Source: Sodalis sp. dw_96 (GTDB lineage: Bacteria > Pseudomonadota > Gammaproteobacteria > Enterobacterales > Enterobacteriaceae). Taken from it: 64,000 nt of DNA. Position 1 is the first letter of the stretch; the number at the start of each line of letters is the position of its first letter. Position numbers and translations under genes: made by a program. Shown here one piece after another: positions 56,027 to 64,000 of this stretch. Below the pieces are notes generated by a model. That model did not search any database and was not told the origin of the DNA. It worked only from the letters and a program-made list of their open reading frames with translations. The stretch is from NCBI RefSeq assembly GCF_018449575.1, contig NZ_JAAVUT010000006.1, positions 186,001-250,000 on the forward strand. Direction: 5' to 3'.

Positions 56027-56745
56027 TGAGTAAGAGAACAGAGATGCTGTCATTTAACCAAGTATCGGCCCATTACGGTAAAATCCAGGCGCTGCACGAG
56101 GTAAGCCTGCATATCGAACAGGGTGAAATCGTGACGCTTATCGGCGCCAACGGCGCGGGCAAGACCACCCTGTTGGGTACATTATGCGGCGATCCCCGGG
56201 CTACCGCCGGTGAGATTTTCTTCGACGGTAACGAGATAACCCACTGGCCGACGGCGCGTATCACCCGCGCCTCTATCGCCATCGTACCGGAGGGACGCCG
56301 GGTGTTTTCGCGCATGACGGTGGAGGAGAACCTGGCGATGGGGGGCTTTTTTGCCGACCGCGGACAGTACCAGCAGCGCATCAAACGGGTTTATGAACTG
56401 TTTCCCCGGCTGTATGAACGGCGCATTCAGCGCGCCGGCACCATGTCCGGCGGCGAACAGCAGATGCTGGCCATCGGCCGGGCCTTGATGAGCCAGCCCA
56501 GGCTGTTGCTGCTGGACGAACCCTCTTTGGGCCTGGCGCCGATTATCATCCAGCAGATATTCGACACCATCGAGCAGTTGCGCCAGGAAGGGATGACCAT
56601 CTTCCTGGTGGAACAGAACGCCAACCAGGCGCTGAAGCTGGCGGATCGCGGTTATGTGCTGGAAAACGGCCGCATCGTGCTGGAGGATACCGGCGCTGCG
56701 CTGCTGGCTAACGAGGCGGTGCGCAGCGCGTATTTGGGGGGGTAA
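56026..56745 (+). CDS. livF: Branched-chain amino-acid ABC ATPase LivF
   Basis: A 239-residue ATPase (E. coli 237): Walker A GANGAGKTT, PEGRRVFSRMTVEENLAMGGFF, signature MSGGEQQMLAIGRALM, Walker B LLLLDEPSLGLAP and the terminal LVEQNANQALKLADRGYVLENGRI. It is the last gene of livKHMGF. Downstream lies the GGTCGGGC...GCCCGACC palindrome and then a toxin-antitoxin pair reading toward it. Confidence 0.96.
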   Translation: MSKRTEMLSFNQVSAHYGKIQALHEVSLHIEQGEIVTLIGANGAGKTTLLGTLCGDPRATAGEIFFDGNEITHWPTARITRASIAIVPEGRRVFSRMTVEENLAMGGFFADRGQYQQRIKRVYELFPRLYERRIQRAGTMSGGEQQMLAIGRALMSQPRLLLLDEPSLGLAPIIIQQIFDTIEQLRQEGMTIFLVEQNANQALKLADRGYVLENGRIVLEDTGAALLANEAVRSAYLGG

Positions 56746-56807
56746 GGGCGGGGATTTGGTTCGGCTGAAAGGATGGCACGACAAGCGAAACCCGCAGGTT
56801 AAGAGGT

Positions 56808-56829
56808 GGTCGGGCCCGAAAGCCCGACC
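56808..56829. terminator. Palindrome after livF
   Basis: GGTCGGGC (56808-56815), six-base loop CCGAAA, GCCCGACC (56822-56829). It lies 63 bp after the livF stop and 21 bp before the toxin stop. There is no T run; it is a bidirectional 3'-end hairpin. Its reverse complement closely matches the palindrome at 11258-11279, so it belongs to a small repeat family. Confidence 0.6.
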
Positions 56830-56849
56830 GGTGCTCAATTCGGCACCAG

Positions 56850-57146
56850 CTAATGTCGGCTCGTTATCTTACGAGATGTGTGCAGAACACGTATGATTTG
56901 CACGAGATTCGGTTCAACGGCATACACCATAATGAACGGCAGCCGTGTCATAACAAATTTGCGCCGAGAGCTTTTTTTTCCCGCTTGGACTCCGTCCAGC
57001 GGTGTTTTTTCCAGTAATGTTGCCATGGCGATGAACTTTTCATCCACCGAGTCGGCAACGTCCATTCCGGCTTCCCGGTAAAGATAGGCATAGATGGATT
57101 CCCGGTCTGCCTGAGCCTCTTTTGCCCATTGCACCACCGATGTCAC
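56850..57146 (-). CDS. RelE/ParE-superfamily toxin
   Basis: A 98-residue protein with the ParE/RelE fold pattern: N-terminal helix WAKEAQADRESIYAYLYREAG, basic strand KKSSRRKFVMTRLPFIMVYAVEPNLVQIIRVLH and the final His/Arg cluster SRKITSRH. The RelE catalytic-type basic residues and the conserved PxxIxYxVxxxxIxIxRVxH line are seen. Its ATG overlaps the antitoxin stop. It is likely an mRNA interferase or gyrase poison; the RelE/YafQ-like type is not resolved. Confidence 0.85.
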   Translation of the reverse strand: MTSVVQWAKEAQADRESIYAYLYREAGMDVADSVDEKFIAMATLLEKTPLDGVQAGKKSSRRKFVMTRLPFIMVYAVEPNLVQIIRVLHTSRKITSRH

Positions 57147-57427
57147 AGTTTCCCCTGCATGGCGAGTTTCTTGAGTTTGTCCATTTGTGCATTCATTTCT
57201 TCATTGCTGATGAACTCGACTTGACCGGCATCATAACTGTCGAACGCTTCTTCTATCTGCTGTTCTAGCCAGTATTCATGCTCATGGCTCTGATGCTCCC
57301 GCTCTTCTTCCGCCAGCTCTTCCGCGCGTTGGCGCATCAGCTCCGTCAGACTCACTTTATGTCTTTCCGCCGCCTGCGTTGCCAAGCGTTTGGTCTCTTC
57401 ATCGATTCGGAAGTGGATTGTGCTCAT
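57143..57427 (-). CDS. RelB/DinJ-like antitoxin
   Basis: A 94-residue protein with an N-terminal ribbon-helix-helix segment (MSTIHFRIDEETKRLATQAAERHKVSLTELMRQRAEEL) and an acidic helical C-terminus (EEEREHQSHEHEYWLEQQIEE) that would wrap the toxin. The stop overlaps the toxin ATG by 4 bp. The start chosen is MSTIHF at 57427, the natural beginning of the RHH strand; ATG 57463 is an alternative. Confidence 0.8.
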   Translation of the reverse strand: MSTIHFRIDEETKRLATQAAERHKVSLTELMRQRAEELAEEEREHQSHEHEYWLEQQIEEAFDSYDAGQVEFISNEEMNAQMDKLKKLAMQGKL

Positions 57428-57756
57428 CTTGGTCCGCGACTGTGGTGTCATCTGTGTTGTCATTATGCATATTACCACCGTCGATGTCATCTAGACGCTT
57501 GAGCTCCGCCGGGTGGGTCGCTGCGTGTACCGCCGACAGCATCTTTCTTTTTCCAGCGTTTTCCGAGTACCGCGATTTGCGCCCGGTGCGGCGCGTCATG
57601 TTATCAACGGGATGATGGTGTTCCATTGGGTAATAAAGGGGCTGTGTTAGTCAATTCTGCCGACAATTGACTGTGAGATTAATCCCTTGCGTTGCCAGGC
57701 ATCTATTCTATAAAGCTGACGTCCTGTAAGAATATTCACCTTATCAAAAGAAATGT

Positions 57757-58182
57757 TCAGGGTGATTTTTTATCAAAAAATTTACATAGATAGTGCCTCG
57801 AAAACTGATGTGCAAAGCCGCCAAGACTACCATATTCGACATAACCGAGCTTTTTATAAAGATCTGGCGCTTGAATACTTAGGGTCTGCAAATAGGCGAA
57901 GTGGCAGCCTCTTATCAACGCCTCATTTTCAGCCATCATCATAAGATTGCGTCCGTATCCTTTTTTTCTGTACTCATCCGCTACCCATAAATAGATAATA
58001 TCAAGCCCACCCCACCAGGTTTTTGCGATAAGTCCTCCCTTCATCATACCCGTCGGATCTTTCATCGTGATTCTGAGCGGCTGAACATCAACGGGCGAGA
58101 AAAGACCGTTATGCCTTCTTAAAGCATTAAGAATCAGCTTTTCTTCGCTCTCATCAGCTACGTTGCTTAATATTAGTTCCAT
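57757..58182 (-). CDS. GNAT-family N-acetyltransferase
   Basis: A 141-residue GNAT protein. Motif A is YLWVADEYRKKGYGRNLMMMAENEAL (R-x-x-G-x-G), followed by GCHFAYLQTLSIQAPDLYKKLGYVEYGSL, the usual FYxxxGF-like end. It looks like the subgroup annotated as small-molecule or aminoglycoside-like acetyltransferases. RBS AGGAATAATC. AT-richer than the core genes; accessory gene in the livF-ugpB insertion. Confidence 0.82.
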   Translation of the reverse strand: MELILSNVADESEEKLILNALRRHNGLFSPVDVQPLRITMKDPTGMMKGGLIAKTWWGGLDIIYLWVADEYRKKGYGRNLMMMAENEALIRGCHFAYLQTLSIQAPDLYKKLGYVEYGSLGGFAHQFSRHYLCKFFDKKSP

Positions 58183-58275
58183 GATTATTCCTAAATTAAA
58201 AAATGTTACTATTTAGAAATGGCACGAGTCGGTTCTTGTCTTTTTTTTGAAAATTTCAGGATTTATGCAAAAAAA

Positions 58276-58998
58276 TTATCCTAACGGAATATAAGGTTTA
58301 GGATTATCAAACCGATAAGGTGCAAATTTGTGATAGCCATTTTTAATACAAAACTCTACTAGGTTTGGTACGTCGTAGACGCCGGTTTTATGATAAATAT
58401 TTTGCATATACAGATCAACGCTATCAGATGAAATGTCCAGTTTGTTAGCAATTTCTGTCATACTCAGTGATTGTAGCACCAAAAAAACCACATCGAATTC
58501 ACGGTCGTTAAATAAACGGTCCGGATTGTAAAAATCCCCCATGGGTGAATATTGTTCTTGTTCAAAATCGTACATGGAATAAAGATCTAATTTTTTAGCT
58601 CTGCCGATGATACCAATGGATTTGCCGTTCTGCATCAGCGGGACAATATTTGCAAGAAAGGGCTGTATGATTTTTTCTTTGCGGCCGTGAATAAAATTGG
58701 TCAACACATCAACGCTTTTCTGCCGCTGCATAACGGTGCTGTCATTGGTTTGGATAATGTCTGCGATTTCCGACCACGGCGCGGGGCATTCGCTGTCGAG
58801 CCGGCCTTCAATATTGAATTTTTTGGGAAGATTATTGTAATAAAGAAAGGATTTATTAACATAAACGAATCTTGACTCGTGGTCCTTTATAGCCCATAGG
58901 TCGTTACACTGCTCCATATGCGATATAAACGCTTCATAACTATTTGAGCGAACATGTATTCCCGGTTTTAGGGAAAATTCCATTATTCCATTTTCCAT
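58276..58998 (-). CDS. PAS-LuxR solo regulator, copy 1
   Basis: A 240-residue regulator: PAS-like sensor at about 20-150 (WAIKDHESRFVYVNKSFLYYNNLP, then EKIIQPFLANIVPLMQNGKSIGIIGRAK), a linker, and a LuxR HTH at about 170-235 (FNDREFDVVFLVLQSLSMTEIANKLDISSDSVDLYMQNIYHKTGV). Two conserved HTH positions differ from the LuxR consensus: TV-x-x-H is SVDLY here. The start chosen, MENGIMEF, parallels copy 2. It is a paralogue of the next gene upstream (59271-59993), over its full length. The PAS-LuxR architecture is known in Photorhabdus and other host-associated enterics. Confidence 0.85.
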   Translation of the reverse strand: MENGIMEFSLKPGIHVRSNSYEAFISHMEQCNDLWAIKDHESRFVYVNKSFLYYNNLPKKFNIEGRLDSECPAPWSEIADIIQTNDSTVMQRQKSVDVLTNFIHGRKEKIIQPFLANIVPLMQNGKSIGIIGRAKKLDLYSMYDFEQEQYSPMGDFYNPDRLFNDREFDVVFLVLQSLSMTEIANKLDISSDSVDLYMQNIYHKTGVYDVPNLVEFCIKNGYHKFAPYRFDNPKPYIPLG

Positions 58999-59270
58999 TA
59001 TGTATTCCATGATTTATAAGGTTGTTAATAAATATTCTCATGACATTCTTTGTTTTAGTAGCTGCGATATTGTGTGTCGTTGCTCTTTTTTTTAGGAAAA
59101 ATAACGGCGTTATCGGCAAGTTTGTAACTTTATATAGACCGGCGGCGTTATTAATAATATCGCGTTGTAATTCATAGATCGGGCACTCCTTAAATTTTTT
59201 TTACTTAATAAAAATAGTGAATTATAAGTTTGATCATTATGTGCGTTAAAACTCATTTTTGAGTCATGCA
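58999..59270. promoter_or_regulatory. Spacer between the two PAS-LuxR genes
   Basis: About 270 bp, AT-rich. It must hold the promoter of copy 1 because of its length. No hairpin with T tract stood out. Confidence 0.35.
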
Positions 59271-59993
59271 TTATGCTAAAGGTATATAGGGTTGAGGATT
59301 GATAAATCGATTGGGTGCAAATCGATGATAACCATTTTTGATACAAAAATCTATAAGCTGCGATAGGGCGCTGACGCCGGTTTTTTGATAAATATTTTGC
59401 ATATGTTTATCGACCGTACCCGGCGTAATGCCCAATCGTTTGGCGATTTCTTTCATACTAAATGATTGCAGCGCAAAAAAAACCACGTCGAATTCGCGGT
59501 CGGTAAATAAACGCGAAGGATTGCCGAAATTTAAAGCGTCTGGCGGCTGTTCTTGTTCAAGGTGATACATTGAATACAGCTCTAATTTTTTAGCTCTACC
59601 AACAACGCCTATTGATTGGCCATTCTTTATCAACGGGGCAACATTGCCAAGAAAGGGTTGTACGATTTTTTCTTTGTTGCCATGAATAAAATTTGTCAAT
59701 ACATCAACGCTTTTTTGCCGTTGCATAACGGTGCTATCATTGGCTTGAATAATGTCTGAGATTTCGGCCCAGGGCGCGGGGCATTCGCTGTCAAGCCGGC
59801 CTTCAATATTATAATCTTTGGGAAGATTATTATAAAAGAGAAAGGGCTTATTGGCATAAACAAATCTCGACTTGTGGTCTTTTATAACCCATATGTCATT
59901 ACTGTGTTCCATGTAGGAGATAAACGCTTCATAGCTCTCCGAGCGAACGTCTATCCCCGGCTTCAAGGAAAATTCCATTATATCACTTTCCAT
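59271..59993 (-). CDS. PAS-LuxR solo regulator, copy 2
   Basis: A 240-residue paralogue of the previous gene, near-collinear and about three-quarters identical by eye: WVIKDHKSRFVYANKPFLFYNNLP, SVDVLTNFIHGNKEKIVQPFLGN and a canonical LuxR HTH (FTDREFDVVFFALQSFSMKEIAKRLGITPGTVDKHMQNIYQKTGV, with TV-x-x-H intact). The start chosen is the ATG at 59993, behind GAGGTATGAC; four codons upstream is another ATG. No autoinducer-binding domain, so it should sense an internal or host-derived ligand via PAS. Confidence 0.88.
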   Translation of the reverse strand: MESDIMEFSLKPGIDVRSESYEAFISYMEHSNDIWVIKDHKSRFVYANKPFLFYNNLPKDYNIEGRLDSECPAPWAEISDIIQANDSTVMQRQKSVDVLTNFIHGNKEKIVQPFLGNVAPLIKNGQSIGVVGRAKKLELYSMYHLEQEQPPDALNFGNPSRLFTDREFDVVFFALQSFSMKEIAKRLGITPGTVDKHMQNIYQKTGVSALSQLIDFCIKNGYHRFAPNRFINPQPYIPLA

Positions 59994-60465
59994 GTCATAC
60001 CTCATAATTTGTAGGGTTGGTTAAAAAGGTTTTTTTGCCGAGATTAATCTTGTCTGAAGGACTATTTGACGTAAACAAAAATTCCTGCGTGCTTGGCCAA
60101 ATTATCCTCTTTAAAAATTTTTAAACGAGCTGTCGTCTTATCAGATGTAATAAAAATTTTTACTTCCAGGCTGCTTCTGCGAGGGAATGCAGTCACAATT
60201 TATCTCTATCCGGTTGTATATCATGCCTAAATTTTCAAATCCCCTTTTTTCATCTTTCGCTTGCTAAGCTTAAATTGATTTTTTTATATCTTTTATCTCA
60301 CAAAACAAGGTGACTTTATCTGGCTTATCACTTCCCCCTTTTCAGGATGATTTTTAGTGACCAGGTTCACAGCTATCCTTATCAAGTAAAACGTGGGAGA
60401 ATTAAACTGAGTAGGGTGACTCTTCTACCATTAAACGCATAATAATAATCTATACAATTAAAAAC
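59994..60465. other. AT-rich spacer between PAS-LuxR copy 2 and the Ner-like gene
   Basis: About 470 bp of AT-rich sequence without an ORF I can support. It holds the promoter of PAS-LuxR copy 2 (minus strand). Nothing else recognised. Confidence 0.4.
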
Positions 60466-60729
60466 TTAATCTTGACACTGTCGTTCTCTAATTAGCACAG
60501 CTCGGTCAATCAAATTGAAATGCGCATCATAAAATCTGCTGGGCCAGATTTCTGACGGATGAATGCTAAGCGCATTGGCGATAATAAATTCACCCTTGGG
60601 CCATGGACGATCCAGAGCATTGGCCAACGTATTTGATCTCAATCCCGCCTTGCGTGATTCGGCAGCTAAACACGTTCCTGCTTTTCGTAAAGCCGCGATA
60701 ATATCTGCTTTATGCCAGTCTTTTCCCAT
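60466..60729 (-). CDS. Ner/SfsB-like DNA-binding protein
   Basis: An 87-residue protein of the Ner family (phage Mu Ner, E. coli SfsB/Nlp): WHKADIIAALRKAGTCLAAESRKAGLRSNTLANALDRPWPKGEFIIANALSIHPSEIWPSRF, the family HTH plus the conserved IHPSEIWPSR. Members are small repressors or activators. It is probably from a Mu-like phage or a domesticated regulator; no other phage genes surround it. RBS GGTGAGAAA. Confidence 0.88.
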   Translation of the reverse strand: MGKDWHKADIIAALRKAGTCLAAESRKAGLRSNTLANALDRPWPKGEFIIANALSIHPSEIWPSRFYDAHFNLIDRAVLIRERQCQD

Positions 60730-61174
60730 TTTCTCACCGTAATATAATCGAAGTTTTTGTGAAAGAATTAAACTAATTAAAATAATCAGGTATATATTAA
60801 TTAATTATTAGTTAAGTGAATTCATATTTGTCCAGAGTGATATTTACCCGGTTAACGCGTTAACAGTAGTTATAACGCAGAGGGTTGTCTATTCGCCGAA
60901 AACCGTGTTGACAAACCATATTGCATGTGCTTTTTCGGTTTGATAATAGGATGCAAAAACTCTATACATTATAATGAGTTTTCAAATGGAATATTTCGGC
61001 TCCTGTGAGATAAATGCCGGCAAGGATGAGGTATGCCAAGCAAGACAGGTTTAAATACGAAACGGGAAGTCGTGTGCTTCATCCCGCTGTCACAACGCTG
61101 TTCTATTTCTGTCATTTCGACATGTCATGTTACAGGCCGATGAATTTTTTTCGTTTGGCATTCAGGAGACAGGC
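60730..61174. promoter_or_regulatory. ugpB upstream region
   Basis: About 445 bp. The last part contains the tandem PhoB half-sites at 61087-61126. The AT-rich part near 60760-60990 would hold the promoter of the divergent Ner-like gene. No additional gene recognised. Confidence 0.45.
61087..61126 (+). promoter_or_regulatory. Tandem PhoB boxes of the ugp operon
   Basis: CTGTCAC-AACG-CTGTTCT-ATTT-CTGTCAT-TTCG-ACATGTC: repeated 7-mers separated by 4 bp, an 11-bp period, the geometry of PhoB binding sites. They lie about 50 bp before the ugpB ATG. E. coli ugpB is a Pho regulon member with several such boxes. Confidence 0.8.
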
Positions 61175-62494
61175 ATGTTGAAGCACAGTATCCGTATAAC
61201 AACAATGAGCATTGCGCTGACGCTGGCGTTAACCACCGGTGCGCAGGCTGTAACCGAGATCCCTTTCTGGCATTCGATGGACGGTGCGCTGGGCACCGAA
61301 GTCGACTCACTGGCGACCCGGTTTAACCAGTCCCAGTCGGATTATCGCATTGTCCCTTCTTATAAAGGCAACTACGAACAAAGCCTGGCGGCGGGCATAG
61401 CCGCGTATCGCACCGGCAACGCGCCGGCGATTCTTCAGGTATATGAAGTCGGCACCGCCACCATGATGGCAAGCCATGCCATTAAACCGGTTTATCAGGT
61501 ATTTGAGCAGGCCGGTATCAAAAACGATGAATCGGCGTTTGTGCCCACCGTCTCGGGTTATTACAGCGACAGCAAAACCGGCCACCTGCTTTCCCAGCCG
61601 TTCAACAGCTCCACGCCGGTACTTTATTATAATAAAGATGCGTTCAAAAAAGCCGGTTTGAATCCCGACGTCGCGCCCAAGACCTGGCAGGAACTGGCGG
61701 AAGATGCGTCCAAACTGCGCGCCAGCGGCATGACCTGCGGCTACGCCAGCGGCTGGCAGGGCTGGATCCAGATTGAAAACTTCAGCGCCTGGCACGCCCT
61801 GCCGGTGGCCACTGAAAATAACGGTTTCGGCGGTTTCGACGCGGTGCTGGTGTTTAATAAGCCCCTACAGGTCAAGCATATCCAGCTGTTGGAGGATATG
61901 AACAAGAAAGGCGATTTCAGTTATTACGGCCGTAAAGACGAGTCCACCGCGAAATTCTATAACGGCGAATGCGGGATGACCACCGCCTCCTCCGGTTCGC
62001 TGGCGGATATTCGCCAATACGCCAAATTCAACTACGGCGTCGGGATGATGCCTTACGATGCCGACGTGAAAGAGGCGCCGCAGAACGCCATTATCGGCGG
62101 CGCCAGCCTGTGGGTCATGAACGGCAAAGATAACAATACCTATAAAGGGGTGGCGCAATTCCTGCAATTCCTGACCAAACCGGAGATCGCCGCCGAATGG
62201 CACCAGAAAACCGGCTATCTGCCCATTACCACCGCCGCCTACGAATTAACCCAATCCCAGGGCTTTTATGATAAAAATCCCGGATCGGATATCGCCACCA
62301 AACAGATGCTGAACAAACCGCCGCTGCCCTTCACCAAAGGCTTGCGATTAGGCAATATGCCGCAAATCCGCACCGTGGTGGACGAAGAGCTGGAACGGGT
62401 ATGGACCGGTAAAGCCACGCCGCAGGAAGCGTTGGATAATGCGGTGAAGCGCGGTAATGAGCTGTTGCGCCGCTTTGAACAATCGGTACGTTAA
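61175..62494 (+). CDS. ugpB: sn-glycerol-3-phosphate binding protein UgpB
   Basis: A 439-residue periplasmic solute-binding protein (E. coli 438) for glycerol-3-phosphate and glycerophosphocholine. The signal peptide [20 protein letters not shown] is cleaved near [13 protein letters not shown]. It has the binding-protein-family-1 fold, with [33 protein letters not shown] and [18 protein letters not shown]. The start is ATG 61175, behind CAGGAGACAGGC. It heads the ugpBAE operon behind PhoB boxes. Confidence 0.95.
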   Translation: MLKHSIRITTMSIALTLALTTGAQAVTEIPFWHSMDGALGTEVDSLATRFNQSQSDYRIVPSYKGNYEQSLAAGIAAYRTGNAPAILQVYEVGTATMMASHAIKPVYQVFEQAGIKNDESAFVPTVSGYYSDSKTGHLLSQPFNSSTPVLYYNKDAFKKAGLNPDVAPKTWQELAEDASKLRASGMTCGYASGWQGWIQIENFSAWHALPVATENNGFGGFDAVLVFNKPLQVKHIQLLEDMNKKGDFSYYGRKDESTAKFYNGECGMTTASSGSLADIRQYAKFNYGVGMMPYDADVKEAPQNAIIGGASLWVMNGKDNNTYKGVAQFLQFLTKPEIAAEWHQKTGYLPITTAAYELTQSQGFYDKNPGSDIATKQMLNKPPLPFTKGLRLGNMPQIRTVVDEELERVWTGKATPQEALDNAVKRGNELLRRFEQSVR

Positions 62495-62559
62495 ATCCCT
62501 GTTTCCGACCCGCGGGTTATGCCCCCGGGTCGTTTCGCGTCCACCGGATTAGGTTGTCT

Positions 62560-63450
62560 ATGGCTAACGCTCCGCATCGCGGTTTCACCAACACCTGGCT
62601 GCCTTATTTCCTGGTGCTGCCGCAGTTGGCGATTACCGCGGTTTTTTTTCTCTGGCCGGCCGGAAAAGCACTCTGGTATTCGGTACAGCAGGTGGATCCC
62701 TTCGGTATTTCCAGTACCTTTGTCGGCCTCGATAACTTTATCCGGCTGGCGCAGGATGAATATTATCTTGCCTCTTTTGAAACCACGATGATTTTCAGCG
62801 GGCTGGTGACCGGTATCGGCCTGGTGGCGTCACTATTTCTGGCCGCGCTGGTGGATCATGTCCTGCGGGCCAAACGCATTTATCAAACCCTGCTGCTGCT
62901 GCCTTACGCCATCGCCCCGGCGGTGGCGGCGGTGCTGTGGATGTTTCTGTTTAATCCCGGCATGGGGCTGGTCAGTTACCTGCTCAATCATTACGGTTAT
63001 TTGTGGAACCATGCGCAGAACAGCGGGCAGGCGATGTTTCTGGTGGTGTTGATTTCCGTATGGCAGCAGGTCAGCTACAACTTTTTGTTCTTTCTCGCCG
63101 GGTTGCAGTCTATTCCCCGATCCCTGGTGGAAGCGGCGGCCATTGACGGCGCCGGCCCGGTCAGGCGTTTCTTTACCATCACGCTGCCGTTAATCTCGCC
63201 GGTGAGTTTTTTCCTGCTGGTGGTGAATCTGGTGTATGCCTTTTTCGATACCTTCCCGGTAATTGACGCGGCCACCGCCGGCGGTCCGGTGCAGGCCACC
63301 ACCACGCTTATCTATAAAATTTATCGTGAAGGTTTCGCCGGGCTGGATCTGGCCAATTCGGCGGCGCAATCCGTGGTGCTGATGATCCTGGTGATGATCT
63401 TGACGGTTATTCAGTTTCGTTTTGTGGAACGTAAGGTGCGCTACCAATGA
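62560..63450 (+). CDS. ugpA: Glycerol-3-phosphate ABC permease UgpA
   Basis: A 296-residue inner-membrane permease (E. coli 295) with six segments: [59 protein letters not shown]. The EAA motif is [24 protein letters not shown]. The start ATG 62560 gives MANAPHRG; a TTG two codons upstream is less likely. It is followed by ugpE in the ATGA overlap. Confidence 0.95.
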   Translation: MANAPHRGFTNTWLPYFLVLPQLAITAVFFLWPAGKALWYSVQQVDPFGISSTFVGLDNFIRLAQDEYYLASFETTMIFSGLVTGIGLVASLFLAALVDHVLRAKRIYQTLLLLPYAIAPAVAAVLWMFLFNPGMGLVSYLLNHYGYLWNHAQNSGQAMFLVVLISVWQQVSYNFLFFLAGLQSIPRSLVEAAAIDGAGPVRRFFTITLPLISPVSFFLLVVNLVYAFFDTFPVIDAATAGGPVQATTTLIYKIYREGFAGLDLANSAAQSVVLMILVMILTVIQFRFVERKVRYQ

Positions 63451-64000
63451 TTGAACATCGCCGCGGACTGGATATCTTCAGCCACATCATGCTGATACTG
63501 GGCGTGGCCATCATTTTGCTGCCGTTATATATCGCTCTGGTGGCGGCGACGCTGGACGATAAGCAGATTTTCCAGGTGCCCCTTACTCTGTTGCCGGGCA
63601 GTGCGCTGTGGGATAACGTCCGCCATGTCTGGCTACAGGGGGTTGGTTCCCAGGCGGTGCCGTTCAGCCGGCTGCTGTTCAACAGCCTGGTCATGGCCCT
63701 GGGTATCACCATCGGCAAGATTTTTGTTTCGATTTTATCCGCCTACGCCATTGTCTATTTTCGTTTCCCGTTGCGTAGCCTGTTCTTCTGGCTGATTTTT
63801 ATGACGCTGATGCTGCCGGTGGAGGTGCGAATTTTCCCCACCGTCGATGTCATCGCCAATCTGCATTTACTCGACAGCTACACCGGCCTGACCCTGCCGC
63901 TGATGGCGTCGGCCACCGCCACCTTCTTGTTCCGGCAGTTTTTTCTGACCGTGCCCCATGAATTGCTGGAAGCGGCGCGCATCGATGGCGCCGGCCCGCT
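63447..64000 (+). CDS. ugpE: Glycerol-3-phosphate ABC permease UgpE (partial)
   Basis: The first 184 or so residues of UgpE (E. coli 281), running off the right edge. The sequence has the family pattern [87 protein letters not shown], and ends in the EAA motif [13 protein letters not shown]. Overlaps ugpA by 4 bp. The remaining C-terminus and ugpC/ugpQ are expected beyond the window. Confidence 0.95.
   Translation, partial: MIEHRRGLDIFSHIMLILGVAIILLPLYIALVAATLDDKQIFQVPLTLLPGSALWDNVRHVWLQGVGSQAVPFSRLLFNSLVMALGITIGKIFVSILSAYAIVYFRFPLRSLFFWLIFMTLMLPVEVRIFPTVDVIANLHLLDSYTGLTLPLMASATATFLFRQFFLTVPHELLEAARIDGAGP

Noticed and set aside
57399-57626. 75-codon minus-strand frame upstream of the RelB-like antitoxin, starting MEHHHPVDN
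   Set aside because: Overlaps the antitoxin start region in another frame, has only a weak RBS and no recognised motif. A real small gene cannot be excluded.
60466-60729. Evidence for a Mu-like prophage from the Ner-like gene
   Set aside because: No transposase, repressor or structural phage gene is nearby; SfsB/Nlp-type chromosomal homologues are common in enterics.

Overview
This window is chromosomal DNA of a gamma-proteobacterium of the order Enterobacterales. The backbone follows the gene order of the E. coli 76-78 minute region: prlC-rsmJ, uspA/uspB, pitA, yhiN, yhhS, dcrB, yhhQ, tusA, yhhN, yhhL-rsmD, ftsY-ftsE-ftsX, rpoH, panM, livKHMGF and ugpBAE. Protein lengths and motifs match the enteric orthologues closely. 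Several features (many broken genes, local tandem repeats, an OlsF-type ornithine-lipid synthase, paired PAS-LuxR solos, hipBA, symE) suggest a host-associated or environmental lineage near Sodalis/Serratia. Genus cannot be fixed from the sequence alone.

Layout. 1-1.7 kb: a YddG-like exporter and a DoxX-family protein. 1.7-9.4 kb: core block prlC-rsmJ, uspA divergent from uspB, pitA, yhiN. 9.6-13.1 kb: a decaying accessory island with a frameshifted MFS exporter enclosed by a duplicated 3' end of yhiN, a DUF29 gene between 15-bp direct repeats, an SDR pseudogene and symE. 13.7-21.5 kb: secreted alpha/beta hydrolase, tautomerase, DHA2 exporter, an HxlR regulator divergent from an SDR, a nucleoside hydrolase and a hipBA toxin-antitoxin pair. 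21.5-24.9 kb: the PTS-dependent dihydroxyacetone kinase operon dhaKLM with a candidate leader ORF. 25-32.2 kb: olsF, a SET-domain protein, an MFS/LysR pair and a secreted PAP2 acid phosphatase. 32.2-34.5 kb: aegA with a truncated ferredoxin fragment behind it.

35.2-46.1 kb is core again (yhhS to rpoH), but zntA is missing between yhhN and tusA, and a 108-bp tandem repeat array lies between yhhQ and tusA. The operon ftsYEX and then rpoH follow. 46.2-51 kb is an insertion between rpoH and panM: a transketolase with an alpha-proteobacterial look, a MarR regulator with a strong palindrome upstream, an MFS remnant, an orphan protein and a fumarylacetoacetate-hydrolase-family enzyme. 51-56.7 kb holds panM and the branched-chain amino-acid transporter livKHMGF. 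56.8-60.7 kb is a second insertion between livF and ugpB: a RelE/ParE-type toxin-antitoxin pair, a GNAT enzyme, two tandem PAS-LuxR regulators and a Ner-like protein. 61-64 kb is the glycerol-3-phosphate uptake operon ugpBAE behind PhoB boxes; ugpE runs off the window.

The most unusual items are the SET-domain protein (a eukaryote-like methyltransferase fold), the 108-bp array at the zntA-less locus, the yhiN-bounded MFS insertion with a G7 frameshift, the 48-bp tandem duplication that forms the prlC/rsmJ junction, the dhaK leader ORF, and the duplicated PAS-LuxR pair whose recognition helices have diverged. I saw no rRNA, tRNA, CRISPR array, integrase or intact insertion sequence.
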